Assembly: GCA_033763735.1 (NCBI GenBank)
Contig: JANRJY010000101.1
Coordinates: forward strand, 1-25,368
Length of the DNA: 25,368 nt
DNA from: JANRJY01 sp033763735
GTDB lineage: Bacteria; Bacteroidota; Bacteroidia; Cytophagales; UBA9547
Direction: 5' to 3'
Shown: in pieces, positions 7,525 through 16,030 of the stretch
Layout: every line of letters begins with the position of its first letter
How positions within the stretch are numbered: the first letter of the stretch is position 1
Program-made: the position numbers and the translations under genes
The notes under the pieces: generated by a model
Seen by the model: the letters and a program-made list of their open reading frames with translations, nothing else
Databases searched by the model: none
Told to the model about the DNA's origin: nothing

Positions 7525-8448
7525 ATGAAACTGAAAATTGAATTTAGAATTTTTGCATTACTGTCATTTTCTGTGTTAGCAACTTTTGCTCAAACTACCA
7601 AAGTCAAAAGTAACACCATCAAAGCAGACATCAAAGCAGATGTTAGAGGTGAAGGAAAACTTACCACAAGTACACGATTTGATGATGAAAAGGCATTATT
7701 AGTAGCAGAAGAAATGTATAACAGAAGAAATTATGCACTTTTTATTGCAGTGGAAGAATATAAAGATGACAAAATCAATGATTTGGATAAGCCGGTACGA
7801 GATGCAGAAAATTTGAGAAAAATACTTTTACAAAACTATAATTTTAATGAAAAAGATGTCTTATTCTTAAAAAATCCAACTCGCGACCAAATTGTAAGCA
7901 CTTTTGATAAACTAGCCAAAATGCTTACTGCAAAAGATAATCTTCTAATATTCTATGCTGGTCACGGTGTTTGGGATGCCACTCTTAAAAAAGGATATTG
8001 GTTACCCGCTGATGCCCAAAGAGAAGTACGTTCGCAATGGTTCAGCAATGGAGATTTGAGAGATTATATTAGTGGTATACCCTCGAAACATACTTTACTT
8101 ATAGCTGATGCTTGTTTTAGTGGCGGTATTTTCAAAACTCGAGATGCCTTTGCTTCTAAAGCAGATGCTTCGATATTTGAAATGTACAAATTGCCCAGTC
8201 GACAGGCAATGACTAGTGGCGCAATGAAGACAGTTCCTGATGAAAGTGTTTTTATTAAGTTTTTGGCTAAAAGATTGGCAGAAAATGATAAACCATTCGT
8301 AGGTGGCGAAGAGTTATTTGCAAGCTTTAAAACTGCAGTTATTAATAATAGCCAAAATGGTCAAGTCCCACAATTCGGTGAAATCAAAGAAACCGGAGAC
8401 GAAGGTGGCGATTTCATTTTTGTAAAAAAGAAAACAATTAAAAAATAG
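7525..8448 (+). CDS. Exported caspase-like (peptidase C14) cysteine protease
   Basis: 307 aa. An N-terminal signal peptide (FALLSFSVLATFAQ) is followed by a short linker and a caspase-fold domain from about residue 68. The catalytic dyad is visible: His147 in FYAGHG and Cys197 in IADACFSGG. The start of the fold (YALFIAVEEYKDD..L..PVRDAENL) and the closing GDEGGDFIFV are typical of bacterial caspase family proteins (clan CD, metacaspase/orthocaspase-like). Cleavage specificity cannot be read. It begins 20 bp after the FG-GAP/T9SS gene and ends 15 bp before the next gene, so the three are probably one operon. The active site looks intact and the signal peptide puts it in the periplasm or outside the cell. 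Confidence 0.88.
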   Translation: MKLKIEFRIFALLSFSVLATFAQTTKVKSNTIKADIKADVRGEGKLTTSTRFDDEKALLVAEEMYNRRNYALFIAVEEYKDDKINDLDKPVRDAENLRKILLQNYNFNEKDVLFLKNPTRDQIVSTFDKLAKMLTAKDNLLIFYAGHGVWDATLKKGYWLPADAQREVRSQWFSNGDLRDYISGIPSKHTLLIADACFSGGIFKTRDAFASKADASIFEMYKLPSRQAMTSGAMKTVPDESVFIKFLAKRLAENDKPFVGGEELFASFKTAVINNSQNGQVPQFGEIKETGDEGGDFIFVKKKTIKK

Positions 8449-8463
8449 AAATAAACTACAATA

Positions 8464-9210
8464 ATGAGTTCATATATAAAAATTCTTACTTTATTAATAG
8501 CATTCACACCTTTAGTCAAGGCTCAAGTAGTAGAAAATGTAGTTGCCGAACAAAAAGATAATGGCATTGAAATCACATATGACTTAGCTGGATCGATTAA
8601 GGGTCAAAAGTTTAATGTGGAAGTGTATTGTTCTATTGACAATTTTAAGGCCCCAATACACTTATATACAGGTGACGCAGGAGCAGGTATTGAAGAAGGA
8701 AAAGGCAAAAAAATATATTGGAATATTTCCAATGAATTAGGTGCATTTAAAGGCGATATTACCTTTGAATTGCAAGTAACATTAATTTATACACCTATTA
8801 AGTTTTTATATCCGAAAGAAAACCAAATCGTAAAAAGAGGCGTGAATAATAATGTTTCCTGGACTGGAGTTCAAAATAGTCAATATAAACTTGAATTGCT
8901 TAAATCAGGTATTTCAGTGGTAACTTTAATAGATATTACCAATCCGAATACCAATTTATTGCTTCCGGTTTCAACTCCACCCGGAGATGAGTATGCATTA
9001 AAAGTTACAGATTTAAAAAATGATGAGTTTGTTTCTCAAAAAATTAAAATCAGAAGAAAATTTCCTTTAGCACTTAAAATTGCAATACCTGTAGCCTTAA
9101 TTGCAGGGGCAACAACAGGAGTTATTATTGCTACGCAACCGAAAAAAACCTCTGATTCAAACACAAGCAATTCAGGAGGAACTTTACCCGGACCTCCATC
9201 AAATCCTTAA
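8464..9210 (+). CDS. Exported protein with two beta-rich domains and a C-terminal membrane anchor
   Basis: 248 aa, not assigned to a named family with certainty. A signal peptide (KILTLLIAFTPLVKAQ, 6-21) leads into a first beta-rich domain (22-108) with the line ITYDLAGSIKGQKFNVEVYCSIDNF..PIHLYTGDAGAGIEEGKGKKIYWNIS. This pattern is seen in Bacteroidota exported proteins that carry extra domains. A second Ig/Kre9-like domain (about 112-197) has YPKENQIVKRGVNNNVSWTG. Basic residues (KIRRK) and one hydrophobic helix (about 201-224) follow, then a Ser/Gly/Pro-rich tail of about 24 residues. Third gene of the surface-protein/caspase unit. Its stop codon overlaps the ftsZ stop on the other strand within TTAA. 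It may be an anchor or partner for the caspase; that is inference. Confidence 0.7.
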   Translation: MSSYIKILTLLIAFTPLVKAQVVENVVAEQKDNGIEITYDLAGSIKGQKFNVEVYCSIDNFKAPIHLYTGDAGAGIEEGKGKKIYWNISNELGAFKGDITFELQVTLIYTPIKFLYPKENQIVKRGVNNNVSWTGVQNSQYKLELLKSGISVVTLIDITNPNTNLLLPVSTPPGDEYALKVTDLKNDEFVSQKIKIRRKFPLALKIAIPVALIAGATTGVIIATQPKKTSDSNTSNSGGTLPGPPSNP

Positions 9211-10682
9211 TCTACGTTGTCATGTAAAAACTTATTGTTCCCCAATAATTCATTATCCTCATTAAGGCTAAAACGTGACACCTCTCTTTCTGATGAATGC
9301 GGAACTTCAGTCAGTTGAATTTTTCTACGCTCATATGCCGGCACTTCCAGTCTTTCTTTGAATTCTTCTTGTGACATGGAAGAATACGTGGTTAATTCTG
9401 AAAGTTTTGAAGTACGAACTACATAATCTTCATCAATTTTCTTCTTTTTATCCGCGTCAATTTCCTGATAATCATTGGTTTCAGGTTGAGTTGATTTGCT
9501 CGGTTGGAATATCGTCCCTTGTGTCGGTTTTTCACCGGTATTAATATCTATGACTACTTTTTCATTATTCGAAGCTTTTGCAAATACCCCTTTTTGAGCC
9601 TCTATTATTGGAGGCAAAGCATCAATTGGAGTATTGCGTTCAGGCAATTGTTCAAAAATACTTGTCTGACGATTACTGTTTAAATCAATAACTGTTTTAC
9701 TCTCTGGTATTTTGTAGGTTGAAGGCTCAAATCCTGTAGCAATTACGGTTACTCTAATACTTTCACCTATTTCCGGGTCAATGCTCACCCCACATTTAAG
9801 CAAGGCATCTTGACCGGCAGTTTCCTGATAATAATCGTTAATCTCCGCATATTCATCCATGGTTAACTGCTCAGGATCACACGCAGTAATTGAAACTAAT
9901 ATTTTCTTTGCACCGGTTATATCTGTATTATTTAACAATGGTGAGTGCAATGCTGATTCGGCTGCTCTGATAGCTCTATCTTTTCCACTTTGAACGGATG
10001 ATCCCATAACAGCAGCACCTGCTTGCTTCATTACCATATTCACATCCTGAAAGTCAATATTCATGTGACCAGGATTGGTAATTATTTCGGCAATGCTTTT
10101 GGCAGCGGTTGTCAATATATTATCAGCTTGCGAAAAAGCTTCTTTAAAATTAAGATTGCCATGGATTTCGCGAATTTTATCGTTCATAATCACGATAACC
10201 GTATCGCAGTGTGCCTTTAATTCTTTTATCCCTTCTTCGGCAAGCAATATTTTTTTACGCCCTTCAAATGTAAATGGCATGGTCACTATACCCACAGTAA
10301 GTATATCCATTTCCTTTGATATTTTGGCTATTACAGGAGCAGCACCCGTTCCTGTTCCACCACCCATACCGGCAGTTACGAATAACATTTTGGTGTCAGC
10401 GAGCACCTCTCTTATTCTTTCTTTATCTTCAAGTGCCGCTTGACGACCCATTTCTGGGTTAGTCCCGGCTCCTAATCCTTCTGTAAGTTGACCACCTATC
10501 TGGATTTTGTTAGGAATGGGGCTCGTTCTTAAAGCTTGCAAATCGGTGTTGCAAATAAAAAACTCAACATCATGTATCCCTTGTTGATACATATAGTTAA
10601 CCGCATTGCCACCGCCTCCTCCAACACCAATTACTTTGATGATGGAGCGAGAATTATTTGGAACTTCGAATTTGTATGTCAT
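9207..10682 (-). CDS. ftsZ: Cell division protein FtsZ
   Basis: 491 aa starting at the ATG at 10682; a TTG two codons upstream is also in frame but less likely. FtsZ is the tubulin-like GTPase that forms the cytokinetic ring. The N-terminus reads IIKVIGVGGGGGNAVN, the tubulin signature GGGTGTG is at residues 107-113, and the T7 loop NIDFQD is at 208-213, so both the GTP-binding and hydrolysis elements are intact. A variable linker (about 320-435) leads to the partner-binding peptide PAYERRKIQL and a tail ending FLHDNVD, as is usual in Bacteroidota. Last gene of the dcw cluster here, 86 bp after ftsA, with a CCCC-rich repeat in the gap. Confidence 0.98.
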   Translation of the reverse strand: MTYKFEVPNNSRSIIKVIGVGGGGGNAVNYMYQQGIHDVEFFICNTDLQALRTSPIPNKIQIGGQLTEGLGAGTNPEMGRQAALEDKERIREVLADTKMLFVTAGMGGGTGTGAAPVIAKISKEMDILTVGIVTMPFTFEGRKKILLAEEGIKELKAHCDTVIVIMNDKIREIHGNLNFKEAFSQADNILTTAAKSIAEIITNPGHMNIDFQDVNMVMKQAGAAVMGSSVQSGKDRAIRAAESALHSPLLNNTDITGAKKILVSITACDPEQLTMDEYAEINDYYQETAGQDALLKCGVSIDPEIGESIRVTVIATGFEPSTYKIPESKTVIDLNSNRQTSIFEQLPERNTPIDALPPIIEAQKGVFAKASNNEKVVIDINTGEKPTQGTIFQPSKSTQPETNDYQEIDADKKKKIDEDYVVRTSKLSELTTYSSMSQEEFKERLEVPAYERRKIQLTEVPHSSEREVSRFSLNEDNELLGNNKFLHDNVD

Positions 10683-10710
10683 ACACAATAATTATTAATG
10701 TTAAATTACA

Positions 10711-10755
10711 AACCCCACCCCAACCCCTCCCCAAGAAGAGAGGAGAAAAGGAATG
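10711..10755. repeat. CCCC-rich intergenic repeat element, copy 1
   Basis: On the plus strand the ftsA-ftsZ gap contains AACCCCACCCCAACCCCTCC followed by CCAAGAAGAGAGGAG. Its composition is very unlike the AT-rich surroundings, and it resembles the element at 16721-16768 (CACCTCACCCCCC...CCCCTCTCCAAGGAG) in the same orientation. The CCTC/GAGG halves allow only an imperfect hairpin here. It is probably a dispersed REP-like intergenic element. Confidence 0.6.
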
Positions 10756-10768
10756 AAATTATTTTTTG

Positions 10769-12130
10769 TTAATAGCCGGTTTTGTCATCAAAATCGTCCA
10801 TTAACATGTTTTTGGTTTTTTCAATAAAATTTTTGAACAAGTCAGTACCATTTCCCAATGGTTTTGTAACCAGTTTAGGCGCTTTTGTCATGATTTTAAT
10901 ATCAGAAGTTTGCTTGCCTTTCAACTCAGCATAACGATTCTCGCGTTGATCAATTGCCTGAAAACCAGCCAATACTAAGCCAATGGATGTTGCATACATT
11001 GGACTTTTAACAGAATCAATTTTGCATTTGCCTAGGTGCTCATTTGGATAACCGATTCGGGCATCCATTCCAGTTTTGAGCTCAAATAAATGCTGCACAT
11101 GTTTCAATAATGATCCCCCTCCTGTGATTACCAAACCACCAGCCAGTTTTTTCTGAAATCCGGAAGCAATAATTTCTGCATATACCATCTCAATCATTTC
11201 TTCCATGCGAGCCTGAATGATTTGAGCCAACGTTTTTACAGAAATTTCCTTTGCAGGTCGGTTTCTTAAACCAGGTATAGAAATTATTTCATTTGGACTT
11301 GTTTCCTGAGCAAGAGCCGCTCCAAACTTAGTTTTAAGTTGTTCAGCTTGCTGATGCATCAGCGTGCATCCTTGCTTTATATCAGCTGTAATTATATTAC
11401 CCCCAAAAGGAATTACTGCTGTGTGTCTAATAATATTTTCATGAAAAATAGCAATATCTGTTGTACCGCCACCAATATCAACCAAAGCAATTCCGGCTTC
11501 CATTTCCTCATCTGTAAGCACCGCCAAGCTTGATGCCAAAGGCTCAAGAATCAAATTTTTACAAGTGAATTCTTTCTTACCTAATTCAGCTCCTGCTTTT
11601 TGTACGCATCTATTAATGTTGTTAATAGCCGCGGTCTGAGATGTAATAATGTGATAATCAGCTTCAAGTCTACTTCCTACCATGCCTACAGGATCTTTGA
11701 TTCCCTCGGTATAGTCCACTGTGTAGTCTTGTGGCATAACATGTATAATATTGCAACCGGGTGGGATTACAATCTTATACATGTCATTGTTCAGGCGCTC
11801 AACATCCTCAACATTGATTACGTTTTCTGGATTGCTGCGCATGATTACGCCATGGTGTTTAGAGCTGCGGATATGTTGCCCGGCAATACCAATGCTTACC
11901 TCTGCAATGTCCAAACCCGCATTTTCTTCAGCCTCTTTGATAGCAGTTTTGATGCTTTCAACGGTTTTATCAATATTTGTGACCATACCTCTGGTTACCC
12001 CTTCGGATACAGCTTTACCCATTCCCAATATTTCGAGTTTTCCAAACTCATTTCTGCGACCAGCAATTACACATATTTTGGTTGTGCCAATGTCAAGTCC
12101 TACTTCAATTTTATCGGTATCGATGCTCAT
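10769..12130 (-). CDS. ftsA: Cell division protein FtsA
   Basis: 453 aa actin-like ATPase that tethers FtsZ filaments to the membrane. The first phosphate loop is EVGLDIGTTKICV (9-21). The second (ALVDIGGGTTDIAIF) and the adenosine motif (GLVITGGGSLL) are both present, and the SHS2 domain inserted between them (GVTRGMVTNIDKTVESIKTAI and following) is recognisable. The C-terminus has a long linker and a short amphipathic segment (LFKNFIEKTKNMLMDDF) that would serve as the membrane-targeting helix. The ATG overlaps the stop of the upstream HepT-like gene (ATGA), so ftsA translation may be coupled to a toxin-antitoxin gene rather than to ftsQ directly. Confidence 0.97.
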   Translation of the reverse strand: MSIDTDKIEVGLDIGTTKICVIAGRRNEFGKLEILGMGKAVSEGVTRGMVTNIDKTVESIKTAIKEAEENAGLDIAEVSIGIAGQHIRSSKHHGVIMRSNPENVINVEDVERLNNDMYKIVIPPGCNIIHVMPQDYTVDYTEGIKDPVGMVGSRLEADYHIITSQTAAINNINRCVQKAGAELGKKEFTCKNLILEPLASSLAVLTDEEMEAGIALVDIGGGTTDIAIFHENIIRHTAVIPFGGNIITADIKQGCTLMHQQAEQLKTKFGAALAQETSPNEIISIPGLRNRPAKEISVKTLAQIIQARMEEMIEMVYAEIIASGFQKKLAGGLVITGGGSLLKHVQHLFELKTGMDARIGYPNEHLGKCKIDSVKSPMYATSIGLVLAGFQAIDQRENRYAELKGKQTSDIKIMTKAPKLVTKPLGNGTDLFKNFIEKTKNMLMDDFDDKTGY

Positions 12131-12468
12131 ATTGTATTTAAATCTATGTTTTTTAATAACTCTAATTGGTTAGGTAGTACATTTTGAGAGGTTTCAAAAA
12201 GTGTTTTTGTTGTTATTTCACTATATTGATGAATAAGAAAATTTCTCATACTTTTCATCTCTCTCCAATTTATCTCCGGATATTTTTTTTTGGTAATTTC
12301 AGTAACTCTTGATGCTGCCTCTCCAATTACTTGATAATTTCTGATGATAGCATCTTTTCTCATTCTGTCATTTTGTAAATCGTTCAAACTACAATCTCTT
12401 AGGTAATACTGTATAGTTCTTATACAATCCATAATATCTTCAATAAATTGTTTGTCAGTACGTTTCAT
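12127..12468 (-). CDS. hepT: HepT-like HEPN-domain ribonuclease toxin (type VII TA)
   Basis: 113 aa, all-helical HEPN/DUF86 protein. The RNase motif Rx4HxY is intact in RNFLIHQY: Arg75, His80, Tyr82. In characterised MntA/HepT systems HepT cleaves RNA and is neutralised when the partner nucleotidyltransferase adds AMP to the tyrosine of this motif. It starts four bases inside the end of the upstream mntA-like gene (ATGA) and overlaps the ftsA start the same way. The toxin call follows from family and the intact motif; a domesticated regulatory role in the division operon cannot be excluded. Confidence 0.87.
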   Translation of the reverse strand: MKRTDKQFIEDIMDCIRTIQYYLRDCSLNDLQNDRMRKDAIIRNYQVIGEAASRVTEITKKKYPEINWREMKSMRNFLIHQYSEITTKTLFETSQNVLPNQLELLKNIDLNTI

Positions 12469-12746
12469 ATAATTGTAAGCGCACTACTCATAACATTTTC
12501 TTTAATATAACTTTTCAAACCTTCATACTCAATAATATCTATTCTCCTTTTGGTTTTCTTTTTCAAATCATCCTGAATATGAATCATATCCCATAAAGTC
12601 ATATGATCAAAAGGTTCTATGACTATATCTATATCACTTTTTTTATTAAAATCATCCCTTAAGAATGACCCAAATATGGCAGCCTTCTTAATATTTTTAC
12701 TTATAAGATATTCTCGTATAATATTTATTGTCAGTTCCTTATCCAT
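12465..12746 (-). CDS. mntA: MntA-like minimal nucleotidyltransferase antitoxin (type VII TA)
   Basis: 93 aa minimal nucleotidyltransferase (MNT) domain. The Pol-beta fold motif is AAIFGSFLRDDFNKKSDIDI: Gly26-Ser27, then the metal-binding Asp38 and Asp40; a third acidic residue is Asp70 in KRRIDIIE. Asp31 replaces the glycine common after the arginine. In known pairs the enzyme AMPylates and silences HepT. Its ATG shares a base with the ftsQ stop (TAATG) and its stop overlaps the hepT start (ATGA). The pair is therefore threaded into the division operon with no spacer on either side and no visible promoter of its own. Confidence 0.87.
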   Translation of the reverse strand: MDKELTINIIREYLISKNIKKAAIFGSFLRDDFNKKSDIDIVIEPFDHMTLWDMIHIQDDLKKKTKRRIDIIEYEGLKSYIKENVMSSALTII

Positions 12747-13534
12747 TATTCACAAATGATTTGATTTTGGTATTTCAAATTAACTGTGCTATATCTGTTC
12801 CAACCTTTAACAGGAATTATTTTTTGATAAAATGCATTCAATTTTGCAAACTTCAATTCCTGATTTTCAGGGGTGCCAAATTCAATTTTTTGCTTGCCAA
12901 TTTGAGGCAGAATAGTGATTTCTCCTTTTGAATTAATAAACACCGATGCTACCATTGACTGCATAAACTCATCTTTATTGATTTTTTTAACAAATTGATA
13001 ATAAGGTGTTCTCAAAGAGTCATTGTTCCAATCAGATTGTGTTAGCTTTGCATTGAATGGCCCCTCAATTATCAGTACACGTGCTGTAAACCGGTCAGAA
13101 ACAGGCAATATTTTGCCACTTGTACTAATATATTTATCACTTCCCGTACGAGCTGTCAATCGAGCCATTGGCTTGTATTGATGCACTTGCACATACAAAT
13201 TGCCTTTGTAATCTTTAGAGACAATAACATTTTCGACGAAACCATGTTTCTTCACTCTGCTTTCTAACTCCTTCAATGAAATAAATGAATGTGATTGATT
13301 TTCAATATTTTCTGAAAAATTGTAAGTCATCAAATTCTTGACATCCACATCTTCAATGAAATAATTACCCAATTCATTATCAATAGAGACATCTATCCTT
13401 TGACATATTTTCTTTGATTGACGATCATTAACAAAAGACATCAAACTACCAATGACTATTATCCAAAACGACACAATCATTCCTGCTCGGAATCGAGGAA
13501 GTTTGAATGCTATTTTTGGAATTTTTAGTTTCAT
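12746..13534 (-). CDS. ftsQ: Cell division protein FtsQ (POTRA domain)
   Basis: 262 aa bitopic inner-membrane protein of the divisome. There is a short basic cytoplasmic N-terminus, one transmembrane helix (about 18-36, AGMIVSFWIIVIGSLMSFV), and then a POTRA-like region with a predicted strand-helix pattern (SLKELESRVKKHGFVENVIVSKDYKGNLYVQVHQYKP). The ISTSGKILPVSDRF segment is typical of FtsQ in Bacteroidota. Sequence conservation in this family is low, so the call leans on the position between murC and ftsA. The start overlaps the murC stop (ATGA) and the stop overlaps the mntA-like start (TAATG). Confidence 0.93.
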   Translation of the reverse strand: MKLKIPKIAFKLPRFRAGMIVSFWIIVIGSLMSFVNDRQSKKICQRIDVSIDNELGNYFIEDVDVKNLMTYNFSENIENQSHSFISLKELESRVKKHGFVENVIVSKDYKGNLYVQVHQYKPMARLTARTGSDKYISTSGKILPVSDRFTARVLIIEGPFNAKLTQSDWNNDSLRTPYYQFVKKINKDEFMQSMVASVFINSKGEITILPQIGKQKIEFGTPENQELKFAKLNAFYQKIIPVKGWNRYSTVNLKYQNQIICE

Positions 13535-14916
13535 TTATTTTTATCTTTTTTATTCAAATATTGTTTGATTGGCTCTACAAACGTGTCGATGTCACCTGCC
13601 CCAACTGTGACTATTAACTCAGGGTTAAGGGTTTCCACAATCTGCATTAAGTTGCCCTTGGTTGCAGTTGTCTTGGTTTTACAAGTTAAATTCTTGTAAA
13701 TCAAATCGGAAGTAACACCTTCCATTGGTTTTTCACGAGCAGGATAAATGTCCATTAATATCACATGATCTGCCAGACTTAAACTATTTGCAAACTCTGA
13801 TGCAAAATCCTTTGTTCTCGAATACAAATGAGGTTGAAAAATGCATACCAATTTATGCTTTGGATACAACCCCTTCACAGAAGTCAGAAACGCTTCTATT
13901 TCCGTGGGATGATGGGCATAATCATCGATATATACTCTTTTATCCTTTTTTATTATGTACTCAAATCTTCTTTTAACTCCTTTAAAACTCGCTAAAGCTT
14001 TTTTGATAACCTTTGGATCCACTCCTAATGCCAATGCCACTGATATTGCTGCGGTAGCATTCTCGCTATTGTGATAACCAGGTATCTGTAGCTTTAAATC
14101 TTTGATGGATATACCATCCCCAACATAATCAAATATAAAGTTCGCGTTTTCTAATCGGAAGTTGTCCACATGAACGCTACCATTTTGATAGCCATAGGTT
14201 TGTATGTGGATAACTTTGTTGATTTTTAGTGAAATTCCATTTTTCAGAAATAATTTTCCTTCATCTTTTACTTGATTGGCAAAGGCAGTAAACGATTGTA
14301 ATAATGCAACATGTGTTCCATAAATATCCAGATGATCGGCATCGGTAGATGTAATCACGGCTATATCCGGGAATAAAGTCAAAAAAGATCGATCAAACTC
14401 ATCAGCTTCTACAACGCATATATTTCGAGGTCCTGACGGAGCTAATATCAGATTGGTACCATAATTGGTCATAATACCTCCAATAAATGCATTGATAGGT
14501 AGTTTGGCCTGATGCAAAATATGGGCAATCATGGAGGATGTGGTGGTTTTGCCATGTGTTCCGGCAACGGCAATTGTAAACATGGACTTGGTCAGCAAGC
14601 CCAATACCTGAGACCTTTTCAATATCACATACCCCTCTTTTTCGAAATACAACCGTTCACTATTATCGACAGGTATAGCAGGAGTGATGATTATTAATGT
14701 TTTGCTTTTATTGTAAAATATGGTTGGAATGCGCCCTACTTGGTTGTCGTAGTGAATATCCATACCTTCTTTGACCAAAGTTTTGGTTAAAGTGGTTTCG
14801 GTTTTGTCGTACCCACCCACTTTGAATTCGTTTTGATTGAACCAACGAGCAATTGCACTCATGCCTATTCCACCAATTCCCAAAAAATATATATTTTCAA
14901 AGTCTCTTATATCCAA
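13531..14916 (-). CDS. murC: UDP-N-acetylmuramate--L-alanine ligase MurC (TTG start)
   Basis: 461 aa Mur ligase that adds L-alanine to UDP-MurNAc. The Rossmann motif FLGIGGIGMSAIARWF is near the N-terminus, the ATP loop GTHGKTTT is at 119-126, and EADEFDRSFL, the DADHLD block and DDYAHHPTEIEA are all present. The start is a TTG at 14914-14916. An in-frame TAA lies three codons upstream (14926-14928) and the next Met falls inside the nucleotide-binding motif, so no ATG start is possible. It begins four bases after the murG stop, so coupling to murG translation is likely. The stop overlaps ftsQ by four bases. Confidence 0.97.
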   Translation of the reverse strand: MDIRDFENIYFLGIGGIGMSAIARWFNQNEFKVGGYDKTETTLTKTLVKEGMDIHYDNQVGRIPTIFYNKSKTLIIITPAIPVDNSERLYFEKEGYVILKRSQVLGLLTKSMFTIAVAGTHGKTTTSSMIAHILHQAKLPINAFIGGIMTNYGTNLILAPSGPRNICVVEADEFDRSFLTLFPDIAVITSTDADHLDIYGTHVALLQSFTAFANQVKDEGKLFLKNGISLKINKVIHIQTYGYQNGSVHVDNFRLENANFIFDYVGDGISIKDLKLQIPGYHNSENATAAISVALALGVDPKVIKKALASFKGVKRRFEYIIKKDKRVYIDDYAHHPTEIEAFLTSVKGLYPKHKLVCIFQPHLYSRTKDFASEFANSLSLADHVILMDIYPAREKPMEGVTSDLIYKNLTCKTKTTATKGNLMQIVETLNPELIVTVGAGDIDTFVEPIKQYLNKKDKNK

Positions 14917-14920
14917 GGTG

Positions 14921-16030
14921 TTAGTTTAATAATTGTATTATTTGATTTTTGATATCCGTTGCGGCATTGGGTTTACCCAATAATTTGATATTGTTTTTCA
15001 AGGTCTGACACGATGCTTCATTATTGATTAGCTGCAAAGCAGTTTCGACCAATTCATTAGTTGCATTTTTATCAGCAATCATTAGGGCCGCATTATGTTG
15101 GACCAAATAATTAGCATTTTTGGTTTGATGATCTTCTGCTGCGCTAGGAAGAGGAACGAATATTGCGGGTTTGCCTATCACACACATTTCACTAATTGAA
15201 AGTGCTCCTGCTCTTGAAATAACCAAATTGGCTGCAGCATATGCCCAATGCATTTCTTTAATAAATGGTTGTACAACAAATTTTGAATATTTGACTAATT
15301 GGGGATCGGGTGTATAATTTTTGCCAGTTTGCCAAATTAGCTGAATGCCACTTTCTTTTATTTTATCAATATTTTTTTCGATTGCCAGATTGATGCTTCT
15401 CGCACCCAAACTTCCGCCTATAACCAAAAGTGTTTTTATTTCGGGGGATAATTTGAAATGCATCATTGCCGGTAGTTTCATCAGATCGGCATCATTGAAT
15501 TCACTTCGGACAGGATTGCCCGTAACTTCGATTTTGTTTTTAGGAAAATACTTTTCCATTCCATCATAAGCAACACAAACTTTCCTGACTTTTTTGGAAA
15601 GCAATTTGTTTGTTATTCCCGCATAACTGTTTTGTTCCTGAATGAGCGTAGGAATGCCTTTGAGTTGTGCAATGAACAAAATTGGTCCGCTTGCATATCC
15701 TCCAAAACCAGCGACCAAATTGGGTTTAAACTCATTAACGATTGAATATGCCTGATATATACTTTTAATCAACTTCAATGGCCAACTCAAGTTTTTCAAT
15801 AATGATTGAACAGAGAATCCTCTTTGAATACCTGCTACATCTAAGCCTTTGATTGGATATCCTGCCTGAGGCACTTTTTCCATTTCCATTCGACCATTTG
15901 CACCCACAAAAAGAATTTCAATGGTTTCATTTGATTTGGCATAATGCTCCCTTAGGCTATTTGCCACCGCTAAAGCAGGAAAAATATGACCTCCGGTTCC
16001 TCCGGCAGAAAGGATTATTTTAACGGGCAT
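14921..16030 (-). CDS. murG: MurG, lipid II-forming GlcNAc transferase
   Basis: 369 aa GT28 glycosyltransferase that adds GlcNAc to lipid I on the inner face of the cytoplasmic membrane. Motifs in order: SAGGTGGHIFPALAVA (8-23), GFGGYASGPI, QEQNSYAGITNKLLS, EVTGNPVR, VIGGSLGARSIN and SRAGALSISEMCVIGKPAIFVP...EDHQ, which forms the UDP-GlcNAc site. Length is normal for the family. Its ATG lies 11 bp inside the end of the upstream nucleotidyltransferase gene, so translation through that gene reaches the murG start. murC follows after four bases. Confidence 0.98.
   Translation of the reverse strand: MPVKIILSAGGTGGHIFPALAVANSLREHYAKSNETIEILFVGANGRMEMEKVPQAGYPIKGLDVAGIQRGFSVQSLLKNLSWPLKLIKSIYQAYSIVNEFKPNLVAGFGGYASGPILFIAQLKGIPTLIQEQNSYAGITNKLLSKKVRKVCVAYDGMEKYFPKNKIEVTGNPVRSEFNDADLMKLPAMMHFKLSPEIKTLLVIGGSLGARSINLAIEKNIDKIKESGIQLIWQTGKNYTPDPQLVKYSKFVVQPFIKEMHWAYAAANLVISRAGALSISEMCVIGKPAIFVPLPSAAEDHQTKNANYLVQHNAALMIADKNATNELVETALQLINNEASCQTLKNNIKLLGKPNAATDIKNQIIQLLN

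Noticed and set aside
11600..12187. Long plus-strand open frame opposite ftsA
   Set aside because: It is antisense to a well-conserved ftsA and encodes nothing recognisable; a shadow of codon usage on the other strand.
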